DNA of 64,000 nt from an uncultured Alphaproteobacteria bacterium (GTDB lineage Bacteria; Pseudomonadota; Alphaproteobacteria; RF32; CAG-239). Under the pieces are notes generated by a model that had not been told where the DNA came from, did not search any database, and saw only the letters and a list, made by a program, of their open reading frames with translations. The stretch covers positions 1-64,000 of the forward strand of contig CAKQPS010000002.1 of NCBI GenBank assembly GCA_934270475.1. Direction: 5' to 3'. Shown here piece after piece: positions 48,805 to 58,530 of this stretch (its first letter is position 1; each line of letters begins with the position of its first letter). The translations under genes and the position numbers were made by a program.

Positions 48805-51800
48805 ATGTTTTCTAAATTTTTTATTGAAAGACCTCGTTTTGCCGTAGTAATTGCCATTGTTATGGCGTTGGCAGGCTTGGTTTCTGTATTTACGATGCCT
48901 ATCGGCATGTATCCGGAAATTGCACCTCCAGAAATCCGCGTATCAACCGTATATGTTGGCGCCAGTGCCGAAACTGTGGCTAAAAACGTTGGTATTCCGC
49001 TGGAAAAGAACATTAACGGTATTGAAAATATGCTGTATATGTCATCTTCTTCTTATAACTCCGGCGCTTATCAGCTTTCTATTGCCTTTGAAACAGGTAC
49101 AGACCCTGATTTGGACCAAGTAAAAGTGCAAAACCGCGTACAGCAGGCTTTGAGTTCTTTGCCGTCAGAAGTGCAAACCTATGGTGTGACTGTAGAACGC
49201 CGTTCTTCGGATATTTTGGCGTTTATGCAGGTGACGTCTCCTAAAGGAACCTATGACAGCAACTACTTAAACAACTACGTTGAAAATAATATTAAAATTG
49301 CTTTGAGCCGTGCTTATGGTGTGGGTGAAGTTAATATTATGGGTTCGGCAACCAGTATGCGCGTATGGATTGACGCCGACAAAGTTGCCGCTTTGAACAT
49401 TCCAGTTTCGGCGATTAAAGCCGCTATTACCAGCCAAAACGTTCAACCTTCTTTGGGTTCTATCGGTTCGGCTCCAGGTGACGGCAAACAGGTTTTGGTA
49501 TATTCTTTGGAAACTCAAGGCCGTTTAAACGACCCGAAAGATTTTGAAAACATCATTGTGCGCACGGCCGAAGAGGGCGGATTGGTTCGCCTAAAAGATA
49601 TTGCCCGCGTAGAATTGGGTTCGGAAGACTATTTAATGAATTCCACCGTTGACGGACAGCCGGCTGTGTCTATTATGATTAACAAATCCTCTGGTGCAAA
49701 CTCTATTAACGCCATGAAAGCTGTTCGCGCCGAACTAGCTAAATTGGAACGTTTTTATCCGGAAGATTTGGAAGTAAAAATCTTTAAAGATACTACTGAA
49801 TTTATTTCCGCTTCCATTGAAGAAGTGTTCTTTACCTTGTTCCTAACCTTTATGCTGGTGGTGCTGGTTTGCTATGTTTTCTTGCAAGACTGGCGCGCTA
49901 CTTTGGTTCCGTCAATCGCAATTCCGGTATCTATTTTGGCAACCTTTGCCATGATGAAAACTTTGGGCTTTAACCTGAACATTTTGACTTTGTTCGGTTT
50001 GGTTTTGGCTATCGGTTTGGTAGTGGATGACGCTATTGTGGTGGTGGAACGTACGCTGGCTTTGATGCAGGCAGAAAAACTAAGTGCTAAGCAAGCCGCA
50101 ATTAAAGCTATGAGCCAAGTTTCCAGCGCCGTTGTGGCCACAACTTTGGTATTACTGGCAATTTTCGTGCCTATCGCTTTCATGGGCGGTATTACCGGTA
50201 AAATTTATCAGCAATTTGCTATTACCATTGCCTTTGCCGTAGGTTTCTCTGCCATCAACGCTTTGACTCTGTCTCCGGCATTGTCCGCAACATTTCTGCG
50301 CCCGTTTGAGCAGAAAGAAACCGGATTTTTAGGCTGGTTCAACCGCTTTATTCAAGGCGCAACCAACAAATATTTGGTGGCTGTAGGCTACATCGGACGC
50401 AAAATCAGTGTGATTGTGTTTATGCTTTTGATGCTGTTTGCACTTAATGCATTCTTTATCAAAATCACTCCGACATCATTTTTGCCGGACGAAGACCAAG
50501 GTATTATCATGGTTAACGTTCAGCTGCCGGAAGGTGCGTCTAATGTTAGAACAAAAGCTGTAAATGAAAAAATACTGGAAGTCATCAAAGACCATCCGGC
50601 TATTGAATCCGTGATGACCATGGAAGGCTTCAGTATTATGGCTGGTCAAGGCGAAAACGTGGGCTTTGCCGTTATCTCGCTCAAAAACTGGGCAGAGCGT
50701 AAAGGCGACGATATGTATTCTACCAACGTTTTGCGCAACCTGATGGCTCGTGTTTCCAACTTCTCGGAAGCTAAAATTCAAATGTTTGAAATGCCGGCTA
50801 TTCCGGGGTTGGGCTCAACCAACGCTATGGACTTCAAAATTCAGGCGGTAGACAATACAGATATGAAAGATTTGGAAAAAACCGTAAATGCGTTCACCCG
50901 TCAGGCTATGGCTTTGCCGCAAATTTCATTGGCTTATTCAACATTTAACGCGCAAACACCGCACGCTTATATTGAAATTGACCGTGAAAAAGCCGAATCT
51001 TTAGGTGTTGCCGTTGGCGATATTTACAGCACCCTGCAAACCTACATCGGTTCTTCGCACATCAACGATATCAACATCGGCACACAGGTTAACAAAGTTA
51101 AAATCCAAGCTGATTGGAAATATCGTAAAGACCTTGACAGCCTGAACAAAATTTATGTTCAGAGCGGCAAAGGCGAGATGGTTCCGCTGGGAAGTTTGAT
51201 TAAAATGAAAACTGTGCTGCTGCCGCGCGGTATCGATCGCTACAACCAATATCCGGCTGCAACCGTAAACGCAGTTGCTGCCAGCGGATACAGCTCTGGT
51301 GAGGCAATGCAGGCTTTGGAAGATTTGGCTACTCAGACTTTGCCTAAAGGCTATACTTATGCTTGGTCTGGTACCAGCTTGCAAGAAAAGAACAACCAGG
51401 GACAAATTTTCTACATCATCGCATTTGCCGCTTTGTTTGCATATTTGTTTATGGTTGCCCAATATGAAAGCTGGATGATTCCATTGGCGGTTATGCTATC
51501 TGTTTTGACGGCTATGCTCGGCGCAACCTGCGGCTTGTTTGCCACCAACATGTCTTTGAGTATTTACGCTCAATTGGGTTTGGTACTGCTGGTAGGCTTG
51601 GCTGCTAAGAACGCAATTTTGATTGTGGAATTTGCACGCGAAGCCCACATTGAAGGCAAGTCAATTCTGACCTCGGCTCTGTATGGTACGCGTGAACGTT
51701 ACCGTGCCGTGCTGATGACTGCCTGCACCTTTATTTTGGGTGTGGCTCCGCTGGTATGGGCAACAGGCGCTTCCGCAGGCAGTCGTGTAGCTGTGGGTGT

Positions 51801-51930
51801 GCCGGTATTTACGGGTATGGTTGTCGGTACATTAGCCGGTTTGGTATTCATTCCGTTAATGTATATCCTGATTCAAACCATTACCGACCACAAAAAGGTG
51901 AAAGGCAAAAATGCAAAATCTAAGGATTAA
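48805..51930 (+). CDS. RND multidrug efflux permease (AcrB-like)
   Basis: The 1041-residue protein matches AcrB in size and has the helix 4 motif GLVVDDAIVVVER carrying the proton-relay Asp pair, the periplasmic loops with repeated porter domains, and the second-half helix LLVGLAAKNAILIVEF. It uses proton flow to expel hydrophobic compounds. AGGA lies before the ATG. It is the third gene after the TetR repressor and adaptor, and the downstream methyltransferase gene overlaps its end. Confidence 0.95.
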   Translation: MFSKFFIERPRFAVVIAIVMALAGLVSVFTMPIGMYPEIAPPEIRVSTVYVGASAETVAKNVGIPLEKNINGIENMLYMSSSSYNSGAYQLSIAFETGTDPDLDQVKVQNRVQQALSSLPSEVQTYGVTVERRSSDILAFMQVTSPKGTYDSNYLNNYVENNIKIALSRAYGVGEVNIMGSATSMRVWIDADKVAALNIPVSAIKAAITSQNVQPSLGSIGSAPGDGKQVLVYSLETQGRLNDPKDFENIIVRTAEEGGLVRLKDIARVELGSEDYLMNSTVDGQPAVSIMINKSSGANSINAMKAVRAELAKLERFYPEDLEVKIFKDTTEFISASIEEVFFTLFLTFMLVVLVCYVFLQDWRATLVPSIAIPVSILATFAMMKTLGFNLNILTLFGLVLAIGLVVDDAIVVVERTLALMQAEKLSAKQAAIKAMSQVSSAVVATTLVLLAIFVPIAFMGGITGKIYQQFAITIAFAVGFSAINALTLSPALSATFLRPFEQKETGFLGWFNRFIQGATNKYLVAVGYIGRKISVIVFMLLMLFALNAFFIKITPTSFLPDEDQGIIMVNVQLPEGASNVRTKAVNEKILEVIKDHPAIESVMTMEGFSIMAGQGENVGFAVISLKNWAERKGDDMYSTNVLRNLMARVSNFSEAKIQMFEMPAIPGLGSTNAMDFKIQAVDNTDMKDLEKTVNAFTRQAMALPQISLAYSTFNAQTPHAYIEIDREKAESLGVAVGDIYSTLQTYIGSSHINDINIGTQVNKVKIQADWKYRKDLDSLNKIYVQSGKGEMVPLGSLIKMKTVLLPRGIDRYNQYPAATVNAVAASGYSSGEAMQALEDLATQTLPKGYTYAWSGTSLQEKNNQGQIFYIIAFAALFAYLFMVAQYESWMIPLAVMLSVLTAMLGATCGLFATNMSLSIYAQLGLVLLVGLAAKNAILIVEFAREAHIEGKSILTSALYGTRERYRAVLMTACTFILGVAPLVWATGASAGSRVAVGVPVFTGMVVGTLAGLVFIPLMYILIQTITDHKKVKGKNAKSKD

Positions 51931-53194
51931 AGCAGCACAAACTCTGCAATCCGTCTTAGAGGACAAGGTCTTTTTCGGAGAGCTAAAAAAGCAATTCTCC
52001 GAAAAGGACTTGCCTTTTGCCAATATGCTAATCCTGACCGCATTGCGGCGCTATGTGGCGCTGCGTGCGGTTTTACATTCTTTTTTAAGCAGAAAAATTC
52101 CCAACAAACACCGCTTTGCCGAATATTTGCTTATTTTAGCCGAATGTGAAATTTTATATATGCAGACCGCGCCGTACGCAGTAATTAACGAAACCGTTGC
52201 CAATATCTGCAAAACAACAGACCGCTTTTTAGGCGGGCTGGCAAATGCCGTCTTACGCAAAATTTTAACGCAAAAAGAAGAACTGCTGAAAAGAATAGAG
52301 ACCATAAATCCCCTGCCCGAAAGTTTCAGGCAGATTATAGCCGATTATTCAGAGCAGGAACAAAGCAGCATCGCACAGAGTGTTTTTGTTTTGCCGCCGC
52401 TGGATATTACAATCAAAAAAAATCCGGCGGAATGGGCGAAAAAGCTGGGTGCAGATTTATTGCCGAACGGATCTCTGCGGTTATACAATAATCCGAAAAT
52501 TCCAACACTTGAAGGCTATAATAACGGCGCTTGGTGGGTTCAAGACGCCGCGGCAAGCTTGCCGGTGCAAACTTTAGGCAACGATTTGTCCGGTCTGAAA
52601 GTTTTGGACTTATGCGCAGCCCCTGGGGGAAAAACTGCGCAGTTAGCCGCCCGCGGCGCACAAATTACGGCGATTGATATTTCTGCCGAACGTTTGGAAA
52701 CCTTAAAGCAGAATATGCGGCGCTTAGGCTTGGAAAACATAAAAACTTTGGCTGCCGACGCTTTGGATTTTTTACGGTATAACACCGAACAATTTGACAT
52801 TATTTTATTAGACGCGCCTTGTTCGGCAACTGGAACTTTCCGCCGCCACCCCGAAGTGTTATATCTTAAAACAAAAGAAGACACTGCTTTGCAGGCGGCG
52901 TTGCAAAAACAGCTGCTTGAAAACTGCAAAAATGCTGTAAAAATCAACGGCATTTTGGTTTACAGTACCTGCTCTATTGCCCAAGATGAAGGCGAAAAAC
53001 AAATAAATTCGTTTATCAGCGAACAGAAAAATTTTGAAATTATACCTTTGAGCCTTTCCGATATATCCGCTTTCGGCGAATGGAATGACCAGCTTGTCAC
53101 ACCGCAGGGATTTATCCGCACTCTGCCGTTTTATGCTGCCGATAAAAAAGGTATGGATTCATTTTTTATTTGCAAATTGAAAAGAATAATTTAA
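51911..53194 (+). CDS. rsmB: 16S rRNA m5C967 methyltransferase RsmB-like
   Basis: The 427-residue protein has an N-terminal NusB-like helical domain (about 1-125) and a C-terminal Nol1/Sun methyltransferase: CAAPGGKTAQLAA for SAM, DAPCSATGTFRRHPE (first Cys) and YSTCSIAQDEGE (catalytic Cys). It methylates cytosine in 16S rRNA. The start overlaps the RND permease by 20 bases. Alphaproteobacterial homologues are often called RsmB-like; the exact target is inferred. Confidence 0.88.
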   Translation: MQNLRIKAAQTLQSVLEDKVFFGELKKQFSEKDLPFANMLILTALRRYVALRAVLHSFLSRKIPNKHRFAEYLLILAECEILYMQTAPYAVINETVANICKTTDRFLGGLANAVLRKILTQKEELLKRIETINPLPESFRQIIADYSEQEQSSIAQSVFVLPPLDITIKKNPAEWAKKLGADLLPNGSLRLYNNPKIPTLEGYNNGAWWVQDAAASLPVQTLGNDLSGLKVLDLCAAPGGKTAQLAARGAQITAIDISAERLETLKQNMRRLGLENIKTLAADALDFLRYNTEQFDIILLDAPCSATGTFRRHPEVLYLKTKEDTALQAALQKQLLENCKNAVKINGILVYSTCSIAQDEGEKQINSFISEQKNFEIIPLSLSDISAFGEWNDQLVTPQGFIRTLPFYAADKKGMDSFFICKLKRII

Positions 53195-53236
53195 CAAATT
53201 ACGTTTATACTAGCCCTAAATTTATGGAGATTTTAA

Positions 53237-54376
53237 ATGTTGAGTGCTGGTATATTTATATTTGTGTTATTGGTTATTGCTGGTTTAGCCGCTATGCTGC
53301 TTGTTTTTACGCCGATTGCCAATAAATATATGCAAACGCTGACTATTACTCCGACAATGCTGCCGTTCAGCTATATTTTAGGATTTTATGCCATTGGCGC
53401 AATTTTAATTTACTATTTTTCACCGCTTAACGATTTTATAGAGCCGTTGACAGCAAGTCGCTTTTTTATCCCTTTGCTTTTAGCGGCAATTATATTTATT
53501 TCTTCTATGTTTTTTGACAATTTAATTTTTATACCAATTGTGATATGCTGTGTGGCAATTACGGTTTTTCTGCAGCCGCTGGACGACGGATTTCCTTATT
53601 CCTTTTTACCATTGTGGGCGTCGCGCCTTGTGCTTATTGCATTTTTTTCAGTCTTTTGCATTTTTTACGGCGTGCTGAATTTTTTACCGCACACCATGAT
53701 TATTTCAGCAATCATCACCTTATTGGGAATTTCTTTACTGCCGTTTTTTTCTGCCGCTCCGTTTTACTTTTTATTCTGCTCGGCATTGCTGATTGGAGCT
53801 CTTGCCGGTTATTTATGCGTCAACTTAAACACAGTAAAAGTTCCTTTTGACAACGGCTCTTGCTGCACTCTAGCCTATTTGTTAAGCAACTTGATGCTGC
53901 AAGACAGCGGCGAATACAGCTTTAGCTCCTGCATTATTTTTACCGCATTTTTTTGGAGCGAATTGGCGTTTGCTTTATGGAATAAATTTGTAATTGTCAA
54001 AGCCGGAGCTTTATATGAAAACACAAACTGCGCATTAGCCGCCCAAAAATATAATTTACGCTTTTTATCGGTCAGCGTTGCCAAAATCTGCGGAGTAAGC
54101 CTGTTAATCGGCTGTTTCCAGCTTTTTGCCGTCAACCAATATTCGCTGATAATAATTTGCCTTATCATAACCGGCTGGCTAAGTCATTCTATGTTGCACC
54201 CGTTTAACTCCAGCTTTAAAGAAATCAACGCCGAATTTGTGGCAGACTTTAAACAAAACCTTGCCGATATTCATAATGACCTGAAATCTTTAAAGCAGCC
54301 GGATTTGCCACCCAAAACAAAACAACGGACCAAAACCAAACATCGCAAATCAGCACGCACCAAGCGCGAGGACTAA
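53237..54376 (+). CDS. Polytopic membrane protein, function unknown
   Basis: The 379-residue protein has about ten hydrophobic helices, the first at residues 3-25 and the last near 310, followed by a cytoplasmic Lys/Arg-rich tail (KTKQRTKTKHRKSARTK). No catalytic motif is evident. The many-helix layout with short loops could be a transporter or a polysaccharide-type flippase, but I see no diagnostic signature. It is followed after 6 bases by the TPR-like gene, so they share a transcript. Confidence 0.6.
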   Translation: MLSAGIFIFVLLVIAGLAAMLLVFTPIANKYMQTLTITPTMLPFSYILGFYAIGAILIYYFSPLNDFIEPLTASRFFIPLLLAAIIFISSMFFDNLIFIPIVICCVAITVFLQPLDDGFPYSFLPLWASRLVLIAFFSVFCIFYGVLNFLPHTMIISAIITLLGISLLPFFSAAPFYFLFCSALLIGALAGYLCVNLNTVKVPFDNGSCCTLAYLLSNLMLQDSGEYSFSSCIIFTAFFWSELAFALWNKFVIVKAGALYENTNCALAAQKYNLRFLSVSVAKICGVSLLIGCFQLFAVNQYSLIIICLIITGWLSHSMLHPFNSSFKEINAEFVADFKQNLADIHNDLKSLKQPDLPPKTKQRTKTKHRKSARTKRED

Positions 54377-54382
54377 TATAAT

Positions 54383-55720
54383 ATGTCATTTTCACCGAAT
54401 TTATTAAATATCCGCAGCCTGCTCGGCTCTGAGAAAAAGCCTGACAAAAACAGCTTATTTCGGATTACCGTCGTTGCGTTTGAAGACAAGTGCAATTTAA
54501 ACTGCGGTCTGCGATTTGCCGAGCTTTTGAAAAAAAGCAATTTGTTTGACATAACATTTTTTAATGAACCGTTTGCCAAAGGCTTTTTAAATTTGCAAAG
54601 CCGTAACTTTTTTGACTTTATCGACCGCGGCAATAAAATTTTGAGTTCGACTCAAGCTGATATTGTGATTTGGGGATATGAAGATGAAGGAAAAATCCGC
54701 CTTAATTTTCAGACAGCAAATCAATACGCCATTCCTGACAGTCTGTCTTTTTCACTTTTGGATAGTTTATTTATTCCGTTAAGCTATTTAACTGACACTG
54801 CGAATTTTTCCGAATCGCTGCTGCTTTTAATATACGGGATAATTGTGGCGGCAATAAATCCGGTCAGCAACGCGCAAAAACAAAGGCGTCCGAAGATATT
54901 GCAGGAGCTCATCACGCTTTTATCCGCTGACAGAACGCCCAAAGACATATCCAAAGAATTTATGCCGTATATTATGAACTTGCTGGGAAAAATATATTTG
55001 TGCAATGCCAGTAGCAGTTTGACTGAAAAAGATATTGAAATTATCCATAACCTGTTTGAATTGGCGCTGAAAAATAAGCAATATATCCGCCTGCCTATTT
55101 ATTACGGCTGCATTTATAACAATTTTGGTCAGTTATATGAAACAGCGTTTCGGCAAAGCCGGCAAGGCAATCTCTATTATTTGAAACAAGCAATTTCCAA
55201 CTATCAAGCGGCGCAGAAAAATCTAAACCGAAATTATCCTTATGATTTTGGGCTGATTGCCTATCATTTGGCGCTGCTTTATTTTGAATATTGGAAGCAC
55301 ACTGCCGATTTGCAGGCTTTACGCGATGCCGTATCCAAGCTCCGCGAGGCTGAAAAAGTTTATTCTTTGGCGCAATTTCCGGAATCTTGGTGCCAAATTG
55401 AGGGGCTTTTGGGCAATTACATTACTTCCCTTGGAATGCAGACCAAAAGCAACGAGCTTATGCAGTTAGCCATTGAATCCTACAAAAATCAGCAAAAAAT
55501 TTATACGCAAAACAACGCACCGGCAGTTTGGGCGGAAATTCAAGAAAAAATCGGCAATATTTTTTATTTGCTCGGCAAACAAAACGACGACGACCAGCTA
55601 ATGGAAGAAGCGCGCAATTATTTTAATTCGGCGCAGGAAATATATTGTGAACTAAATCTGAAACAAGACATAAAAAGCGTAGAACGAGCCTTGCTGAAAG
55701 TCAGAAATTATTTAGGCTGA
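54383..55720 (+). CDS. TPR-like protein of unknown function
   Basis: The 445-residue protein has an N-terminal alpha-beta domain (FRITVVAFEDKC..., ADIVIWGYEDEGK). It then forms a helical-repeat array from about residue 200 with tetratricopeptide-like pairs (YYLKQAISNYQAAQKNL, ALRDAVSKLREAEKVY, QLMEEARNYFNSAQEIY). No signal peptide. The family recurs in alphaproteobacteria next to uncharacterised membrane proteins. Probably a scaffold working with the membrane protein upstream. Confidence 0.6.
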   Translation: MSFSPNLLNIRSLLGSEKKPDKNSLFRITVVAFEDKCNLNCGLRFAELLKKSNLFDITFFNEPFAKGFLNLQSRNFFDFIDRGNKILSSTQADIVIWGYEDEGKIRLNFQTANQYAIPDSLSFSLLDSLFIPLSYLTDTANFSESLLLLIYGIIVAAINPVSNAQKQRRPKILQELITLLSADRTPKDISKEFMPYIMNLLGKIYLCNASSSLTEKDIEIIHNLFELALKNKQYIRLPIYYGCIYNNFGQLYETAFRQSRQGNLYYLKQAISNYQAAQKNLNRNYPYDFGLIAYHLALLYFEYWKHTADLQALRDAVSKLREAEKVYSLAQFPESWCQIEGLLGNYITSLGMQTKSNELMQLAIESYKNQQKIYTQNNAPAVWAEIQEKIGNIFYLLGKQNDDDQLMEEARNYFNSAQEIYCELNLKQDIKSVERALLKVRNYLG

Positions 55721-55772
55721 CCTTGATTTTTGGCGGACAGAGCTTATCTCCTGACTTTGAAGGAGATTTAGA

Positions 55773-56375
55773 ATGACACATTGTATAGAACAAGACAGCT
55801 TAACCCGCCGCCGCTCCATTTATGCGTTGGGGCACACGCGGGTTGTTACGGATTTTTGTTTGGAAGACACCTTAAAAGACTGCTTAAAAAATTGTCCGAC
55901 GCCTTTTAATGCGCAATCGGCGCGGCTTGTGCTTTTACTCAATAAAAAGCATTTAGATTTTTGGAATTTGGTTTTGCAAAAAGTTTTGGCGGTTACTCCG
56001 CTGGGCAAAAAAAACAGCGCGGAGCAAAAAATAAACTCATTTGCGGCAGCCTATGGCACAATTTTATATTTTGAAGACACCGATATTTTGGCGCAGCTGC
56101 AAAAAGATTTTCCGCTGTATCAAAAAAATATGCATGACTGGACTTTTGAAGCCAACGGCATGCTGCAATATATGGTTTGGCAGTCTTTGGCAGAAAATGA
56201 AATCGGCGCCTCGCTGCAGCATTATAACGAGCTGATTGAAGAAGATGTCAAAAAAATGTTGGACTTGCCGGACAGCTGGAAAATCTTGTCGCAAATGCCG
56301 TTTGGCAGCATAGAAAAAACGCCGGCGGAAAAAACCTTTTTACCGCTGGAAAACCGTTTCAAAATCTTTAAGTAA
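55773..56375 (+). CDS. Nitroreductase-family oxidoreductase (Frm2/YdfN-like)
   Basis: The 200-residue protein has CPTPFNAQSARLVLLLNKKH and later LQYMVWQSLAENEIGASLQHYN, both typical of the FMN-dependent nitroreductase subgroup related to yeast Frm2/Hbn1. It would transfer electrons from NAD(P)H via FMN to small molecules. The arrangement with an acidic DDDQ-like loop is absent, and length fits the family. GGAG lies before the start. Convergent with pth. Confidence 0.82.
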   Translation: MTHCIEQDSLTRRRSIYALGHTRVVTDFCLEDTLKDCLKNCPTPFNAQSARLVLLLNKKHLDFWNLVLQKVLAVTPLGKKNSAEQKINSFAAAYGTILYFEDTDILAQLQKDFPLYQKNMHDWTFEANGMLQYMVWQSLAENEIGASLQHYNELIEEDVKKMLDLPDSWKILSQMPFGSIEKTPAEKTFLPLENRFKIFK

Positions 56376-56377
56376 AG

Positions 56378-56956
56378 TTATTTATGATTCAGCTTTAAGC
56401 CAAGCTGGTTAGAAAATTCGGCAATGCCTTTTTTGAAAAGCACGCCGATTAAATCGGCGACCAAATTGATATTGGCATCCAAATTTGCTTTATCCGCTTT
56501 AGAAAAGCCGGAAAGAACATGATTGACAATGCTGTCAGCATCGCGGTTTTGCGGGTGTCCGATACCAATGCGAATCCGGTTATAATTAGGAGTAATGCAG
56601 GAATCTATGCTTTTTAAGCCGTTGTGTCCGCCGGCGCCGCCGCCAAGTTTGGCTTTTATTTTATCGGTCGGCAAATCCATATCATCATGAATAACCACAA
56701 TATTCTGCGGCAGAATTTTGTAAAAGTTAGCCGCTTTGACAACGCTGTTGCCGGAAAGATTCATAAATGTTTGCGGTTTCAGCAGATATACTTTTTCGCC
56801 CTCGATGTTTCCTTCGGCAATCAAGCCGTCAAATTTGGAGCGGAACGGCGAAAAATTATAGCGGCGATGAAGCTCATCAGCCGCCATAAATCCAACATTA
56901 TGGCGGGTAGCCGCATATTCCGTTCCCGGATTACCTAAACCAACCACCAAAAACAT
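56378..56956 (-). CDS. pth: Peptidyl-tRNA hydrolase
   Basis: The 192-residue enzyme releases peptides from prematurely dropped tRNAs. Motifs are GLGNPGTEYAATRHNVGFM (catalytic His20), LLKPQTFMNLSG, VIHDDMDLP and GGAGGHNGLKS. It forms an operon with rplY, 9 bases upstream, as is common in bacteria. Confidence 0.96.
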   Translation of the reverse strand: MFLVVGLGNPGTEYAATRHNVGFMAADELHRRYNFSPFRSKFDGLIAEGNIEGEKVYLLKPQTFMNLSGNSVVKAANFYKILPQNIVVIHDDMDLPTDKIKAKLGGGAGGHNGLKSIDSCITPNYNRIRIGIGHPQNRDADSIVNHVLSGFSKADKANLDANINLVADLIGVLFKKGIAEFSNQLGLKLNHK

Positions 56957-56965
56957 AATTACACC

Positions 56966-57256
56966 TTATTTACGCATAAAATCAACGTGAATAGGCTTGT
57001 CAGAAACCGGATGGAATTGAACGTCTTGGCATACGGTTTTAACTTTTTTGCCTTCAACATCAACAACAATTTCAGATTTGTAGAAATCTCTTAAATCAAG
57101 AGCTTTTTCCAATTCCACAGGGTCAAGGCTGATTAAAACAGCGTCTTTTTTACCACCATAAATAACGGCAGGAATGCGACCCTCACGACGACATGCACGA
57201 GCTGCCCCCTTACCTGCTTTTTCACGCTTTTTTGCATTAAAAGTAATTTCTGTCAT
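56966..57256 (-). CDS. rplY: 50S ribosomal protein L25 (short form)
   Basis: The 96-residue protein has the 5S rRNA-binding L25 beta-barrel: GRIPAVIYGGKKDAV, and closing VQFHPVSDKPIHVDFMRK. It lacks the extra C-terminal CTC domain that many alphaproteobacterial L25 proteins carry. A GC-rich hairpin (CGACACC/GGTCG) lies in its leader near 57290-57305. Cotranscribed with pth. Confidence 0.93.
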   Translation of the reverse strand: MTEITFNAKKREKAGKGAARACRREGRIPAVIYGGKKDAVLISLDPVELEKALDLRDFYKSEIVVDVEGKKVKTVCQDVQFHPVSDKPIHVDFMRK

Positions 57257-57415
57257 TTTTGTATCCTTTAATTTAAATTTAATTCACCCGACGACCTCCA
57301 GGGGTGTCGCCGGTAACGGCTTTGTACAACAAAAAAGCCAAAACTTCAAGCCTTTTTAATAAAATTTTATGATTTTTTTGTTATATTCCGCTCAAGTAAA
57401 TTTACGGAGGTTTCT

Positions 57416-58129
57416 ATGTTATACATTTTAGCGGGCTTTGTGTTTGGCTGTTTGATTCCCTATTTAGCGCGCCGTCTTGGCAAACTGATGCCGGCGACCA
57501 TGGGTTATATTCTGCTCAAAATTTTTATTCCTCAGCATTATATGCCGTGGAACAAACTGAAAAATGACTTTGAATATATGGAGTTATTTAAAAGATATAT
57601 GATGCGAAGCTTAGGCTGGGGAATTTTCTGCTCCGCCGCCACCTATTTGTTTGCCGTAAATTTTGACCAGTATTACACCGGCTGGTACCTTGCTTTTTTG
57701 TGGATTATGCTGCTGTTGGTGGAAATTGACAAGCGCTTTATGCTGCTGCCGGATATTTTGACCCTGCCGCTGCTGGTTTTGGGTTTCGGCTATGCGGCAA
57801 TCAACGGCGTATGGCTGGATACGGTTGACCCTCAGCTAATTTCTAATGCGCAAAACAGCTTTATGGGCGCCTGCACCGGCTATTTGATGCCGGTTGTCGC
57901 CAGTATGTTTTTAGTATGGAAATATCCGGACGCGTTCGGCGGCGGCGACATTAAGCTTTTGGCGGCTATCGGCGCTTGGGTCGGCTTAGAACCTGTTTCA
58001 TACATTTTGCTCGGCTCCTGCATTTTGTTTGCTCTTGGCTGCGCCATAAAAAAACAGAGAGTCGGTCCGTTTGGTCCGTCTATTGTCTATGCCACTCTGC
58101 TGGTTTGCGTTTTCTTGTTCGGAATTTAG
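57416..58129 (+). CDS. Prepilin peptidase, A24 family, without the N-methyltransferase zinc domain
   Basis: The 237-residue membrane protein has the aspartyl protease pair: Asp in LLVEIDKRFMLLPD and in FGGGDIKLLAAIGAW (GGGD motif). Several hydrophobic helices span the sequence. The N-terminal half lacks the CxxC...CxxC zinc motif of the bifunctional PilD family, so it may cleave but not methylate pilins. It is the natural processing enzyme for the three pilin-like precursors in this window. GGAGG precedes its ATG. Confidence 0.85.
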   Translation: MLYILAGFVFGCLIPYLARRLGKLMPATMGYILLKIFIPQHYMPWNKLKNDFEYMELFKRYMMRSLGWGIFCSAATYLFAVNFDQYYTGWYLAFLWIMLLLVEIDKRFMLLPDILTLPLLVLGFGYAAINGVWLDTVDPQLISNAQNSFMGACTGYLMPVVASMFLVWKYPDAFGGGDIKLLAAIGAWVGLEPVSYILLGSCILFALGCAIKKQRVGPFGPSIVYATLLVCVFLFGI

Positions 58130-58150
58130 CAAAAAAATTTTTCAGGCTTC

Positions 58151-58179
58151 TTGACATCGCATTTTGTGAACACTAACTA
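58151..58179 (+). promoter_or_regulatory. groESL promoter
   Basis: TTGACA (58151-58156), 17-nt spacer, TAACTA (58174-58179). No CIRCE element (TTAGCACTC/GAGTGCTAA) is seen in the 93-bp leader, so HrcA control is not evident. Confidence 0.7.
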
Positions 58180-58222
58180 AACAAGTAGTGAATTATAAAA
58201 CTATTTGTTTAGGAGTATTAAA

Positions 58223-58510
58223 ATGAACATCAAACCATTGCACGATAAAGTTTTAATCAAACGTGTAGATGAAGAAACAAAAACCGCCGGCGGAATCATT
58301 ATTCCGGACACGGCAAAAGAAAAACCGTCTGAAGGCGTTGTTGAGGCGGTGGGCAACGGTCGTGTTGCTCCGGACGGCAAAATTATCGCTTTGGCTGTTA
58401 AAGCCGGCGACCGCGTGCTGTTTGGCAAATGGGCCGGCACAGAAATTAAAGTTAACGGCGAATCCCGCTTGATTGTTAACGAATCTGATATTTTAGCAAT
58501 TATAGAATAA
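58223..58510 (+). CDS. groES: Co-chaperonin GroES
   Basis: The 95-residue protein caps GroEL. It has MNIKPLHDKVLIKR, the mobile loop region ETKTAGGIIIPDTAKEKP and closing SDILAIIE. The ATG at 58223 has AGGAG before it; a 6-residue upstream extension is rejected. It is cotranscribed with groEL, 20 bases downstream. Confidence 0.97.
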   Translation: MNIKPLHDKVLIKRVDEETKTAGGIIIPDTAKEKPSEGVVEAVGNGRVAPDGKIIALAVKAGDRVLFGKWAGTEIKVNGESRLIVNESDILAIIE

Positions 58511-58530
58511 TCTGCGAAAGGTGAATTAAA

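Noticed and set aside
58130..58222. CIRCE operator before groES
   Set aside because: No TTAGCACTC-N9-GAGTGCTAA or close variant is present.
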